Of a stretch of 64,000 nt of DNA, positions 1 through 8,791 are shown in pieces. The DNA is from Propionibacteriaceae bacterium (GTDB taxonomy: Bacteria > Actinomycetota > Actinomycetes > Propionibacteriales > Propionibacteriaceae), in NCBI GenBank assembly GCA_009782915.1, contig WRIC01000009.1, positions 1 to 64,000 on the forward strand. The letters run 5' to 3'. A program made the translations under genes and the position numbers. Numbering within the stretch: the first letter of the stretch is position 1; every line of letters begins with the position of its first letter. The notes under the pieces were generated by a model. The model saw only the letters and a program-made list of their open reading frames with translations, did no database searches and was not told where the DNA came from.

Positions 1-207
1 TCACAGACGGCACCGACCCGAACAAGCACAAGCAGACAAGTCTGCGCCAAGACATACCAAAGTAGTCAGAAAGACAGTGAGCCATACTCCCACCAATCCA
101 GGTCGACACCAGTCTGTCAGTCAATCCCAGACCAACCACAATCCATTAAAGAAAGACGGGGTTGGGTGAGCACTAACGAAGTCAGTGCGCCGACGGATGA
201 TGGGGAA
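1..207. other. Non-coding edge with a repeat-tail fragment
   Basis: No open frame with coding character is visible. Positions 32-45 form a palindrome (GCAGAC, two bases, GTCTGC). Positions 152-167 (AAAGACGGGGTTGGGT) are identical to the tail of the palindromic element at 2320-2335, so a remnant of that repeat family also lies downstream of recQ. What lies to the left of the window is unknown. Confidence 0.5.
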
Positions 208-2022
208 TCAGGAATTGACGATATCTAGTACGGCTTGACCATAGGTGGTGAGTTTCTTGGCTCCTACGCCGTGGACTGTGGCGAGCTGCTCTAGGGTAGT
301 GGGTTTGATGGCTACGGTCTCATGGAGAGTGCGGTCAGGGAAAACCACGTACGCAGGGACACCGGCGGTTGATGCTACTTCCCTGCGCCAGGTTCTCAGT
401 TTTTCGAACAGTTTCTGGTCTTCGGCCATCACTTGAACCACAGTTTCACTCTTGGCTTTCCGAGATTTCGCTACCTGACCGGCTTTGTGGTGAACATCCT
501 CGCGAAGCATCACCTGACGGTCTTTCCACAAAATCTCTCTGCCAACATCTGTGATTTTGAGTGTGGTGTGCGCCGCCACTTCGAGAGCGCCAGTGGCCAG
601 GAGCTGACGTACGATGGTTTGCCATTGACGCGCAGAAAACTCAGCTCCTATCCCCCACGTAGACAAGGTCGTGTGATTCCACTGCTGGACCTTTGCTGTC
701 TGAGACCCGCGCAGAATGTCGATGATGTGGGTGGATCCGAATTTCTGATGACGCTCAGCATCCAAACGCACGACAGTAGACAAGAATTTCTGGGCTGCTG
801 TGGTTCCATCCCACTGACTCGGCGAATCGAAGCAGGTGTCGCAGTTTCCGCATGGTGTGGATTCCTGGCCGAAATACCTCAGGATCATAACCCGGCGACA
901 CTCCACTGTCTCGCACAGCGCGAGCATGGCATTCAGATTCCTGGAGAGATTGTTTTTGTGCAACTCATCACCTGCTGATTCGGTGATCATCCTGCGATGG
1001 GTAATGACATCACCCATGCCGTACACCATCCATGCTGTGGCTGGTTCGCCATCTCGACCAGCACGTCCAGTCTCCTGGTAGTAACCCTCAATCGATTTGG
1101 GGATGTCCACGTGAGCCACGAAACGAACATTAGGTTTGTCGATCCCCATCCCAAAAGCGATAGTAGCCACCATGACCACACCTTCCTCACTGAGAAATCT
1201 GGTCTGAAAATCTAGGCGCTGCTGGCTGGTCATGCCTGCGTGATAGGCCAAAGCATCAATACCGGCTGTAGACAGCTGGGCAGCGATGTCTTCGGTATCC
1301 TTGCGTGACAGTGCATAGACAATTCCACAATCGCTAGGGTGCTCACTGGTGATGAAGTTGATGAGCTGCTTGATCGCCGACACCTTGGGTTCAATCCTGT
1401 AGGTGATATTGGGTCGATCAAAGCTTGAAACGAAATGACGAGCCTGGTCAAGCCCGAGTCTCGTTGTGATCTCTGCACGCGTGGGTTCGGTGGCTGTTGC
1501 TGTCAGCGCTAACCGGGGAACATCAGGCCAGCGCTCACCTAACACATTGAGCATCAGATAGTCGGGTCTAAAATCATGGCCCCACTGAGAGACACAGTGT
1601 GCCTCGTCGATCGCGAACACAGCGATCTTCCCATGATCGAGAAGGTCCTGGGTGTACGAAGTGGTCAACCGTTCTGGGGCGATGTATAACAGATCAAGTT
1701 CACCTGCGAGGTAGGCCTGCTCCATGATCTGGCGTTCCCCCATCGTTTGGGAGGAATTCCAAAAGCCGGCTCTGATGCCCACCTGGGTAAGCGCAGCAAC
1801 CTGGTCCTGCATCAAAGCAATCAATGGGGAGATGACCACACCTGTCCCCTCACGTAATAAGGCGGGGATCTGGTAACACAGTGACTTTCCTCCCCCGGTG
1901 GGCATCACCACAACACCGTCACCACCGTTGCATACATGGTCAATGACCACTGCCTGATCCCCTCGGAACTCGTCGTACCCGAAGACCTCGCTGAGGATCT
2001 GTTTGGGGTGGGAGTGCGTCAT
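208..2022 (-). CDS. recQ: ATP-dependent DNA helicase RecQ
   Basis: A 3'-to-5' SF2 DNA helicase of recombinational repair and replication-fork maintenance. In the 604-residue protein the Walker A motif MPTGGGKS is at about 40-47 and the DEAH box with the aromatic-rich loop (DEAHCVSQWGHDFRP) begins at about 139, followed by ALTATAT. The four zinc-ligand cysteines (ECRR and CGNCDTC) lie near 355-385. The C-terminal 70 residues form an HRDC domain ending in the helix-hairpin-helix-like stretch HGVGAKKLTTYG. The start is placed at the ATG at 2022 rather than the upstream codon at 2058, because the family begins close to this point and a -10 box lies six bases before it. It is a single gene flanked by repeat-rich DNA on both sides. 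Confidence 0.95.
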   Translation of the reverse strand: MTHSHPKQILSEVFGYDEFRGDQAVVIDHVCNGGDGVVVMPTGGGKSLCYQIPALLREGTGVVISPLIALMQDQVAALTQVGIRAGFWNSSQTMGERQIMEQAYLAGELDLLYIAPERLTTSYTQDLLDHGKIAVFAIDEAHCVSQWGHDFRPDYLMLNVLGERWPDVPRLALTATATEPTRAEITTRLGLDQARHFVSSFDRPNITYRIEPKVSAIKQLINFITSEHPSDCGIVYALSRKDTEDIAAQLSTAGIDALAYHAGMTSQQRLDFQTRFLSEEGVVMVATIAFGMGIDKPNVRFVAHVDIPKSIEGYYQETGRAGRDGEPATAWMVYGMGDVITHRRMITESAGDELHKNNLSRNLNAMLALCETVECRRVMILRYFGQESTPCGNCDTCFDSPSQWDGTTAAQKFLSTVVRLDAERHQKFGSTHIIDILRGSQTAKVQQWNHTTLSTWGIGAEFSARQWQTIVRQLLATGALEVAAHTTLKITDVGREILWKDRQVMLREDVHHKAGQVAKSRKAKSETVVQVMAEDQKLFEKLRTWRREVASTAGVPAYVVFPDRTLHETVAIKPTTLEQLATVHGVGAKKLTTYGQAVLDIVNS

Positions 2023-2028
2023 AGCACC

Positions 2029-2034
2029 ACTGTA
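2029..2034 (-). promoter_or_regulatory. -10 box of a leaderless recQ transcript
   Basis: On the minus strand TACAGT is followed by six bases and the recQ ATG, with no purine-rich ribosome binding site between. This spacing places the transcription start at or next to the start codon. No convincing -35 box is seen. Confidence 0.45.
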
Positions 2035-2091
2035 CTGGTCACCACTGACAAGGGTCACATCAGTGAGACTGTGGGTTCTGGATTCCGCGAG

Positions 2092-2110
2092 TCGCTTCGC
2101 TCCGCGGAAT
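2092..2110. repeat. Palindromic element, stem ATTCCGCG, long loop
   Basis: ATTCCGCG (2092-2099) pairs with CGCGGAAT (2103-2110). The flanks TTCTGG and GACGGTTGGGG mark it as a half-unit of the dispersed palindrome family. The segment from the left arm through GACGGTTGGGGA recurs, apart from the first bases, at 25704-25741. It sits directly upstream of recQ. Confidence 0.7.
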
Positions 2111-2186
2111 GACGGTTGGGGAAAGCAGAAAGACGGGGTGAGGGTTCACACCGAATGACCCCCTACGTTGCCCTGCGCACCCTGCC

Positions 2187-2321
2187 CGTCATTCCGCGCG
2201 AAGTCGCGGAATCCAGATACGTCATTTTCCACAACTGGGATTGTTTGCGGTTGGTAAGAATAGTTGGTTGACTCCCCAATGTGGTTGGTGTGGATTCTGG
2301 ATTCTGCGACTTCGCGCAGAA
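2187..2321. repeat. Paired palindromic unit (two facing hairpins)
   Basis: Hairpin 1 has arms ATTCCGCG (2191-2198) and CGCGGAAT (2205-2212) with loop CGAAGT. Hairpin 2 has arms TTCTGCG (2302-2308) and CGCAGAA (2315-2321) with loop ACTTCG, the reverse complement of loop 1. The flanks GTC and TCCAGA of hairpin 1 reappear inverted around hairpin 2 as TCTGGA and GAC. The whole is thus an inverted pair of half-units about 90 bases apart, between glmM and recQ. Confidence 0.75.
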
Positions 2322-2400
2322 AGACGGGGTTGGGTTAGCGCAGACGGGGTTGGGTTAGCGCAGACGGGGTTGGGTTAGCGCAGACGGGGTTCGATGGGCG
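2321..2400. repeat. 20-bp tandem repeat, four copies
   Basis: The unit CAGACGGGGTTGGGTTAGCG is exact at 2341-2360 and 2361-2380, nearly exact at 2321-2340 and diverged at 2381-2400. It is an amplification of the tail of the adjacent palindromic element. Together with the hairpins at 2092-2321 it fills the 397-base gap between recQ and glmM (2059-2455, counted from the longer recQ frame). No gene is seen there. Confidence 0.9.
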
Positions 2401-2455
2401 CAGAAAGACGGATGAGGAAAGCAGTAGGACGGTTGCGGGTAGCACAATGCGGGGG

Positions 2456-3802
2456 TTACAGGGACAGGCGGTCTTTGACCACACCGGCTAGGGACTGGGC
2501 TAGCTCTTGGGCGTGGTCTTCGGTTTCGGCTTCGACCATGACGCGTACGAGAGGTTCTGTTCCAGAGGGGCGAAGCAGAACCCGACCGTTACCTGCCAAA
2601 GAATGCTCGGCTTGAGCAATGGCTTCAACAACAACTTTGTCCGTGTCAGCTGCGGCTTTGTCCACGTTGGGGACATTGATGAGAACCTGAGGGAATCTTG
2701 TCATTACTGAGGCGAGTTCACCTAGTGTTTTCTTGGATCGAAGAACCTGGGCAGCAAGATGCAAAGCGGTGAGCGTACCATCACCTGTGGTGGCAAACTC
2801 GCTCAAGATGACATGGCCGGACTGCTCCCCACCCAAAGTGAAACCACCCTCATTCATCGATTCCACCACATAGCGATCCCCGACTTTGGTGGTGTCGATC
2901 TTCACGCCATGAGCTTCCATAGCCTTATGCAAACCCAGATTACTCATCACGGTAGCCACCAGAGTGTTGTCATGCAGACGGCCTGTTTCTTTCATCGCTA
3001 AGGCAAGGATCGACAAAATCTGGTCCCCATCGACAACATTGCCTAGGTGATCCACAGCTAGACAACGATCAGCGTCGCCATCCAAACCAATACCCAGATC
3101 GGCTCCAGTGTCGAGTACGGCAGCCTGTAATGACTCAAGATGAGTAGACCCACAATCATCGTTGATATTCACACCATCGGGATGATGGTGAATAGCAGTG
3201 AGGGTCGCCCCAGCTTTTTTAAAGGCTTTTGGTGCTGTCTTGGAGGCAGCCCCATTAGCTGGGTCCAGCACAACGTGAAGTCCCTTGAGTGGTTTCTTCT
3301 CCCCCAGCGATGCCACTAGGTGGTTGACATAGAGTTTCGCCAGTTTCGGTTTGCGTGACACACGCCCCACCTCGCTACCTGTTGGTCGAGTATGCTCAAC
3401 CCCCAGATTCTCTTCGATTCGATCCTCAATCTCATCGGCGAGTTTTACTCCACCGCGGGCGAAAAACTTGATCCCATTGTCGGGCATGGGGTTATGCGAT
3501 GCAGACAGCATGACACCGAAGTCAGCATCAAGCTCATCGACAAGGAAGGCCAACCCGGGTGTGGGAATATAATTCACCACCGTGACATCCACACCGGAAC
3601 TCGCCAAACCAGCGACGACCGCAGCCTCCAGGAATTCCCCAGAGATCCTTGTATCACGACCAACGATCGCACTCAAACGCTGCCGCGAAGATTGTTCTGC
3701 CAAGACAAAGGTCGCTGCGGTCGCCAAATCTAAAGCTAATTGGGCTGTTAAACCCTCATTGGCAAGACCACGAACCCCATCCGTACCGAAAAGACGGCCC
3801 AT
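2456..3802 (-). CDS. glmM: Phosphoglucosamine mutase GlmM
   Basis: Converts glucosamine-6-phosphate to glucosamine-1-phosphate, the entry to UDP-GlcNAc and so to peptidoglycan. At 448 residues it has the normal family length. It opens with [11 protein letters not shown], carries the phosphoserine loop SASHNP (100-105, catalytic Ser102), the metal loop DGDADR (near 240) and the phosphate-binding loop RPSGTEP near the C-terminus. The ATG at 3802 is preceded by TTAGGA at suitable spacing. It is the last gene of the rplM-rpsI-glmM operon, a common actinobacterial arrangement, nine bases after rpsI. Confidence 0.97.
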   Translation of the reverse strand: MGRLFGTDGVRGLANEGLTAQLALDLATAATFVLAEQSSRQRLSAIVGRDTRISGEFLEAAVVAGLASSGVDVTVVNYIPTPGLAFLVDELDADFGVMLSASHNPMPDNGIKFFARGGVKLADEIEDRIEENLGVEHTRPTGSEVGRVSRKPKLAKLYVNHLVASLGEKKPLKGLHVVLDPANGAASKTAPKAFKKAGATLTAIHHHPDGVNINDDCGSTHLESLQAAVLDTGADLGIGLDGDADRCLAVDHLGNVVDGDQILSILALAMKETGRLHDNTLVATVMSNLGLHKAMEAHGVKIDTTKVGDRYVVESMNEGGFTLGGEQSGHVILSEFATTGDGTLTALHLAAQVLRSKKTLGELASVMTRFPQVLINVPNVDKAAADTDKVVVEAIAQAEHSLAGNGRVLLRPSGTEPLVRVMVEAETEDHAQELAQSLAGVVKDRLSL

Positions 3803-3811
3803 GAATGATTC

Positions 3812-4360
3812 CTAACGCTTGGAGTACTGCGGAGCTTTGCGAGCCTTCTTGAGCCCAGCCTTCTTGCGCTCCTTGATGCGCGCATCACGGGTGAGCATTC
3901 CTGCTTTCTTCAACGCGGGACGTGAGGCTTCCTCGTCGGCTTCGTTGAGCGCACGAGCGATACCCAATCGAAGAGCACCGGCTTGACCGGAAACGCCGCC
4001 ACCGTTGATGAGTGCAACAACGTCATAGGAACCCAAAACATCGGCGGTCACGAAAGGCTCAGAGATTTCCTGCTGGTGAAGTTTATTCGGGAAATAGTCA
4101 TCCAAAGAGCGACCATTGATGCTCCACTGGCCCGTACCAGGGGTGAGACGAACACGGGCGATAGCTTCCTTGCGACGCCCTGTTCCACGAGAATTCTGCA
4201 CCACTGCTGGGCGGGTGGCCTTCTCGGGGGTCTTGGTCTCTTCGGAGCGATAGGCGATCTCGCGATCATCTTCGTCCACGAAAGCTGCGGGAATCTCTTC
4301 GATATCGATCTCTTGGGCTTCAACTTCTTCGATCATTGCATCTTCGGACACGTGGTTCAC
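3812..4360 (-). CDS. rpsI: 30S ribosomal protein S9
   Basis: Ribosomal protein S9 of the small-subunit head. The conserved body begins at [14 protein letters not shown] (about 60) and ends in the invariant KAPQYSKR tail, whose last Arg reaches the P site. The first 55-60 residues are an acidic extension rich in Glu and Asp, as in many actinobacterial S9 proteins. The start codon overlaps the rplM stop by four bases, so the pair is translationally coupled. Confidence 0.97.
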   Translation of the reverse strand: MNHVSEDAMIEEVEAQEIDIEEIPAAFVDEDDREIAYRSEETKTPEKATRPAVVQNSRGTGRRKEAIARVRLTPGTGQWSINGRSLDDYFPNKLHQQEISEPFVTADVLGSYDVVALINGGGVSGQAGALRLGIARALNEADEEASRPALKKAGMLTRDARIKERKKAGLKKARKAPQYSKR

Positions 4361-4800
4361 CTCTCAGCATTCTTCATGGGGAAGGGTTGGGGTTTTTGAG
4401 CCTCATGGGGGTGTTCCGCCCCCGAATAGACCTTCAACTTGGTCATCATTTTGTGGCTCAGTTTGTTCTTGGGCATCATCCCCCACACAGCCCTCTCCAC
4501 AGCTTTGCGTGGATTCTTAGCGAGAAGTACGCCCAGTGGGATGGCTTTTAATCCACCGGGATAACCAGAGTGGCGAATAGACATGGTTCCGGCAGCTTTG
4601 TTGCCTGTCAAAGCGATCTTGTCTGCGTTAATCACCACCACGAAGTCACCGGTGTCGATGTGTCGAGCGTACTGGGGTTTGTGTTTGCCTCTCAGCAAAG
4701 TGGCGACTTGCACAGCGAGCTGTCCGAGGACAACATCCTCAGCGTCGATGACATGCCAATTCCGGGTAACCTCACCGGGTTTGGGATTATAGGTAGACAC
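4357..4800 (-). CDS. rplM: 50S ribosomal protein L13
   Basis: Ribosomal protein L13, 147 residues, an early assembly protein of the large subunit. The start [19 protein letters not shown] matches the actinobacterial family start, so the GTG at 4798-4800 is accepted although no strong ribosome binding site is seen directly before it. Motifs include [14 protein letters not shown] and [11 protein letters not shown]. First gene of the rplM-rpsI-glmM operon. Confidence 0.96.
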   Translation of the reverse strand: MSTYNPKPGEVTRNWHVIDAEDVVLGQLAVQVATLLRGKHKPQYARHIDTGDFVVVINADKIALTGNKAAGTMSIRHSGYPGGLKAIPLGVLLAKNPRKAVERAVWGMMPKNKLSHKMMTKLKVYSGAEHPHEAQKPQPFPMKNAER

Positions 4801-4863
4801 GTGTCAGACCATCTTCCATTTCATTCGGATTCAAACTACTGTGGGCGCCTGGGCATGATCGCA

Positions 4864-4891
4864 GGATTAATGCCAGCGCACCGGCGCTCAA
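4864..4891 (-). promoter_or_regulatory. Candidate promoter of rplM-rpsI-glmM
   Basis: On the minus strand TTGAGC (4891-4886) and TAATCC (4869-4864) are separated by 16 bases, giving a leader of roughly 60 bases before the rplM GTG. It lies in the 111-base gap after the DUF2339 gene. Matches to consensus are partial. Confidence 0.4.
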
Positions 4892-4911
4892 CTTTACCTG
4901 TGGAGTACGCC

Positions 4912-7401
4912 TCAGGTCAAACTCTCCTCCACTGGTGTTTCGCCACCTTGACCCACCTGCACCAGAACCTGCGGTTCAAGGTTACTGAGGGTCTTGTCGA
5001 ATTGTTTGGCAGCATAATTATAGAGCGCTGAGATGCCGAAACAGACTGCTGCTCCACCCAGGAAGGCCACAACCCGGGTGATGGAATCCACTGAACCGAT
5101 GTCCAGTGTCACTAGCTTCAACACACAGATCACGACCACCACCAGACCGTACAGCCTCAAAGACTTCGAGCGCGACCACAGACCTAGACCAACAATGACC
5201 AGCGCAGCAACCATACAGGCCAGGGATGTGGGGAAACCCCACTGCCAATCTGCTTGATGATTGATGAACCACTGGTACGGGGTGAACAGACCCACTGCTG
5301 CGATGGTCAAGGCTATGCCACTGATGATCTCCCCTCTGGTCTCCACTGGGGGTGCCCCAGGGGTGCGCAGGGCAAAACTCGTGGCTTTGGCCGTACGGCG
5401 AATCCAATCGATCTGAAGCAGGACGAGTACGACCAGTGCCAGGCTGGCAAAGATGATCTGGAGGATGACATGTGTGGCGGTCACCTCGGGTGCCCTGTGC
5501 AACTGAGAGTGCCAGGCCCATCCTGCTTGATAGAGCTGCACAGAGGCAATGATGATCAACATCAGTTCCCACAGTCGATAGAAAACTGGTGGAATGGCCT
5601 TGTGCGAGAACTGAATGAATCCCACCATGAGGGCACACAACACCAGACCAATACCACCGGCATACCACATATAGCCGTCGAAGACCTGGTACTTCCCACG
5701 GGCGTCGCTGTAAACAATGGTCTTTCCAGCGTGGAAACAGACCACCGCCAGGGATATTGCTGCACCGACCACAATACTCATGATCACTGCTGGCTGGTGG
5801 CGCGTACGATTCTGGTCGCTGACTTGGCGACAGGTGAGGTACGCCAACCCCACCAACGCCACGACATATCCGATTCCTGGAGCCAATCCCCAGTGGGCAA
5901 CCAGTGAGAGGTACCCTCCTGGTGGGAACAACATCCACACCGCGTCAACGATGAGCAGAACCCGCCCAATCCCACGCATCACCTGTGTGCCGGACAGTAA
6001 TCCCACACCCAGATAGGCCAGTGCTAGCAGGATGATCCATGTGATGGTCGGCATCAGCGGTTGGATCATACCTTCATCACTGCCAATGATGGCAACAAGG
6101 ATCATCAGGAAAGCCGACACTGCAGCCAGCGGTATCAGGGTTCCCAGTTGGAGTCCACGCACGATGGGGATGCGACGTTGAGTGAAGGCCATCACCATGG
6201 CTGGAAGGAAACCGACCACAACGGTGATTCCCAGGGCTGGATAATAAACTTCCGGCACATAGTGGAAGAATTTCTGGTGGTAGGCCATGCCCAGCAATTT
6301 GAGCACTAGCACCGTGCAACTGAGGAGAACAACTGTGATCCAGGCAGACGAGTTTGTCACCGCAAGGATGGTTCTGGCTTCCTGACCTTTCACCCGCGCG
6401 ATGGAGACAAACAGGAGGTACGCAATGAGGGTGGCGCCCACGAATTGAACAGCGAAAGCGGCAACGATGAGACCCACTGGTAATTGTGATTTGAAGTCAA
6501 CCAGTGCTGTTCCGCCGATGAGGCGTGGAATCATCACACCCAAGGAGAGGATGATCATGGCTTGGGAAGCGAACAAACCCCAGCGGTACATCACTTTCAC
6601 CCACATAACGTTGCCAACGATGATCGCTGCGGTGGCGACGATCTGATAGATCACCAGAAGTAATAGTTTGTCATCAGCGAGTCCACCAAGATAGCCATAG
6701 CCGATCGATGCCACCATACCCACATGGGCCAGGATCGCCACGAGCAAAGAATTCGTGTGCTTGGACAACCACATGCTCACCAGCACCCAGATACCGAGCA
6801 AACTGAAGGCAAGAACGTCATGAATAGCATGGAAAAACACATGGGTGACCAGGATTGAGATGAAGACACCACCGATACCCGTACCCAAAAGAGCCTGAGT
6901 CAGAATACTGGCCTTACGCCGGTGAAGGAGATACCCTCCCCCGCCAATGAGGAAACTGATGAGGAACATACCTGCGATCTTGACGCCGTCGCTGAGGTAG
7001 GGCACCACAAGGACTCCCAGGAAAACCAAACCAATGAGTCCCAGCACAGCAGCGATGAGGGGAAGCAGGTTCCGCCCCAGGAAATTCTCGTTGAATTTCA
7101 TTGCTGGGCGCGGTGTGGGTTGAGGGGCTTTCACCTGTGATACGCCGGGAGGACCGTAAGGTATCGGTGATGGAACCTGCGGGGGTGTAGGTAGGGGAAC
7201 CTGCAGTGGCATCGGTTGCGCTGCAGGCTTGCCCTGCGGTGGTGCATAGGTGGGTTGAACCACAGGTGTACCCTGCTGCCAGGCTTTCCATTGGGCTGTG
7301 TAGAGAGCATCAATCTTCTTGTTGAGCGTTGAGACTTTACTCAAAACAATACTGATCAACACGACCATAGCCAGAAATGCGATAGTAAGTAGGGCTTCCA
7401 T
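4912..7401 (-). CDS. DUF2339 family polytopic membrane protein
   Basis: A large (829-residue) integral membrane protein of unknown function. An N-terminal membrane helix (about 3-20) is followed by a short coiled stretch (LSKVSTLNKKIDALYTAQ), then a linker of about 75 residues very rich in Pro and Gln. The family signature FNENFLGRNLLPLIAAVLGLIG begins near residue 102. From there to about residue 800 the sequence is an almost unbroken series of roughly 20 or more hydrophobic segments. The last 30 residues are polar. The ATG overlaps the stop of the XRE regulator gene by one base, so the two are co-transcribed and the regulator probably controls both. No function is known for the family, and the sequence shows no catalytic motif. 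Confidence 0.85.
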   Translation of the reverse strand: MEALLTIAFLAMVVLISIVLSKVSTLNKKIDALYTAQWKAWQQGTPVVQPTYAPPQGKPAAQPMPLQVPLPTPPQVPSPIPYGPPGVSQVKAPQPTPRPAMKFNENFLGRNLLPLIAAVLGLIGLVFLGVLVVPYLSDGVKIAGMFLISFLIGGGGYLLHRRKASILTQALLGTGIGGVFISILVTHVFFHAIHDVLAFSLLGIWVLVSMWLSKHTNSLLVAILAHVGMVASIGYGYLGGLADDKLLLLVIYQIVATAAIIVGNVMWVKVMYRWGLFASQAMIILSLGVMIPRLIGGTALVDFKSQLPVGLIVAAFAVQFVGATLIAYLLFVSIARVKGQEARTILAVTNSSAWITVVLLSCTVLVLKLLGMAYHQKFFHYVPEVYYPALGITVVVGFLPAMVMAFTQRRIPIVRGLQLGTLIPLAAVSAFLMILVAIIGSDEGMIQPLMPTITWIILLALAYLGVGLLSGTQVMRGIGRVLLIVDAVWMLFPPGGYLSLVAHWGLAPGIGYVVALVGLAYLTCRQVSDQNRTRHQPAVIMSIVVGAAISLAVVCFHAGKTIVYSDARGKYQVFDGYMWYAGGIGLVLCALMVGFIQFSHKAIPPVFYRLWELMLIIIASVQLYQAGWAWHSQLHRAPEVTATHVILQIIFASLALVVLVLLQIDWIRRTAKATSFALRTPGAPPVETRGEIISGIALTIAAVGLFTPYQWFINHQADWQWGFPTSLACMVAALVIVGLGLWSRSKSLRLYGLVVVVICVLKLVTLDIGSVDSITRVVAFLGGAAVCFGISALYNYAAKQFDKTLSNLEPQVLVQVGQGGETPVEESLT

Positions 7402-7862
7402 TATGGTTCCTCCGTAGGTTGGGCACGAAACAGCGGCAACAGATCATCGATATCGAAAGCGGAAGCCACTTTGACTCGCTGTGAAGTCAAGAGTCGATAG
7501 TGCTGCGAGATGGTGTTCTGTTCGATAATAAATTCGCCATTGTTTGCGATGATCTCCCACCAGGGGTTTCCACTGGTGAGAGGAGCAGGAAGCAACTGCC
7601 CCACGAGAGCCAAACCGGGGATCATATCCATCGGTGAGCCACCAAAGGCAGTTGAAATGATTTCTGAGTCGGGGAAGACAGCGCACAGTGTCACTGCCCC
7701 ACTAAATCCCAAAGAACGACGTGCCTTTTCGATATCGACAAGAGTCTTCTTGGAGATACCGAGGGCATGGGCCATGTCTTCTTGGGTCAGATCCGCTTCA
7801 GCGCGCACCAAACGTAATTTCGCATCACAGGTAGCAATGAAGTCTTCTCTGCCTTCCGACAT
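7401..7862 (-). CDS. XRE-family HTH transcriptional regulator
   Basis: A small DNA-binding protein (153 residues) with a helix-turn-helix of the Cro/CI type at about 16-55 (LRLVRAEADLTQEDMAHALG, then SKKTLVDIEKARRSLG). The C-terminal two thirds are not a recognised domain. It is the first gene of a two-gene operon with the DUF2339 membrane protein. A perfect 6-bp-arm palindrome covers the -10 region of its own promoter, which suggests autorepression. The ATG at 7862 has a purine-rich AGAAGGGG before it. Confidence 0.85.
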   Translation of the reverse strand: MSEGREDFIATCDAKLRLVRAEADLTQEDMAHALGISKKTLVDIEKARRSLGFSGAVTLCAVFPDSEIISTAFGGSPMDMIPGLALVGQLLPAPLTSGNPWWEIIANNGEFIIEQNTISQHYRLLTSQRVKVASAFDIDDLLPLFRAQPTEEP

Positions 7863-7881
7863 GTCCCCTTCTTCCCAGATG

Positions 7882-7914
7882 GTGTAATTTTACACTTTTT
7901 GTACCCATTGTCAA
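7882..7914 (-). promoter_or_regulatory. Promoter with palindromic operator (XRE-DUF2339)
   Basis: On the minus strand TTGACA (7914-7909), a 16-base spacer and TAAAAT (7892-7887) form a good sigma-70-type promoter. The palindrome GTGTAA-AA-TTACAC (7895-7882) overlaps the -10 box, a classic position for a repressor site. The start codon is about 25 bases further on. The likely ligand is the XRE protein encoded just downstream. Confidence 0.65.
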
Positions 7915-8014
7915 GGGTGGAGAACAAGAGAATAACCCCCACGAGCCACCCAGATGCTCACACACTGGCCCACATCGGGTGAAAACCCTCTGCGGTGATA
8001 GTGTGCCTGCATGA

Positions 8015-8701
8015 AGCGAATACTCCCCCATCGGGATTGATGAGCCACAGAAAATGGCCGATAAGGCAGCCCAGCTCGCCGCGAAAGGTTACCGCGAGAT
8101 CAAGATCAAGGCTGGTAGCGATGGCGATGTAGACCGCAAGGCCATCAAGCTCATTGCCTCCTGTGCACCTCAGGTCCATCTCAAGGTGGATGCCAACCAA
8201 GGGTGGAACGTACCTCAAGCACTAGCCATGACCCACTACTATGCAGATCATGGTGTGGGGGCTGTTGAGCAACCACTGCCCCACTGGGATCTGCGTGGAG
8301 CAAGCTACCTCAGGTCACGCTCACCCATCCCCATCATGGCCGATGAGAGTTGTTTCACCGCCCACGATGCAATGACAATCATCCAGCATCAAGCAGCCGA
8401 TATTATCAATATCAAGTTAATGAAGTGTGGAGGGATTTATCCAGCCCTCCAGATCAATGCGGTCGCTGAAGCTGCCGGGATTCGCTGCATGGTGGGGTGT
8501 ATGTTGGAAAGTCGCCTCGGCATCGCCGCCGGAGCTCACCTGGTGGCCTCCCAACCCAATATCATCTACGCAGACCTGGATAGTTTCCGCGATTTCGATG
8601 ACAGCGGATTCATTTCGCAGGGATTCGACTTCGAGGTCCCCACAATCTCTTTGCGCGACGTGGCCGGATTGGGTGTCGAGATGATCGACACTGCACTGTG
8701 A
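8015..8701 (+). pseudogene. Enolase-superfamily epimerase, N-terminally truncated
   Basis: The frame from 8015 encodes the complete beta/alpha barrel of a muconate-lactonizing/dipeptide-epimerase type enzyme but lacks the N-terminal capping domain (normally about 120 residues). The in-frame sequence before the ATG at 8054 reads IGIDEPQK, the family linker to the barrel, and is closed by a stop at 8012. The barrel keeps all expected catalytic positions: the KxK motif (EIKIKAG), the metal ligands in DANQGW, VEQP and ADES, and the second Lys in INIKLMK. Known dipeptide epimerases (L-Ala-D/L-Glu) recycle murein peptides, but substrate cannot be told here. Without the cap domain the product is unlikely to be active. 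The upstream 90 bases show no recognisable remnant of the missing part. Confidence 0.75.
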
Positions 8702-8716
8702 CTGCCTGAGCCCCCC

Positions 8717-8742
8717 TGTGGATAAGTCAAAATCTATCCACA
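8717..8742. promoter_or_regulatory. Inverted pair of DnaA-box-like sites
   Basis: TGTGGATA (8717-8724; with the next A it is a perfect DnaA 9-mer TGTGGATAA) faces TATCCACA (8735-8742) across ten bases. It lies between the epimerase remnant and the M23 peptidase gene. It could be a DnaA site, an operator of the peptidase gene or only a terminator-like hairpin. There is no replication-origin gene nearby. Confidence 0.35.
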
Positions 8743-8791
8743 TTTGTGATTTTGTTGATCCTCAGCGCGGTCATGAGCACATAGTTAGGGT

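Noticed and set aside
32..45. GCAGAC-AA-GTCTGC palindrome as a terminator
   Set aside because: It lies over 160 bases past the recQ stop, has no U-tract and its context beyond the window is unknown.
8717..8742. Replication origin
   Set aside because: Only two DnaA-like boxes are seen, and there is no dnaA, dnaN or gyrB in the window.
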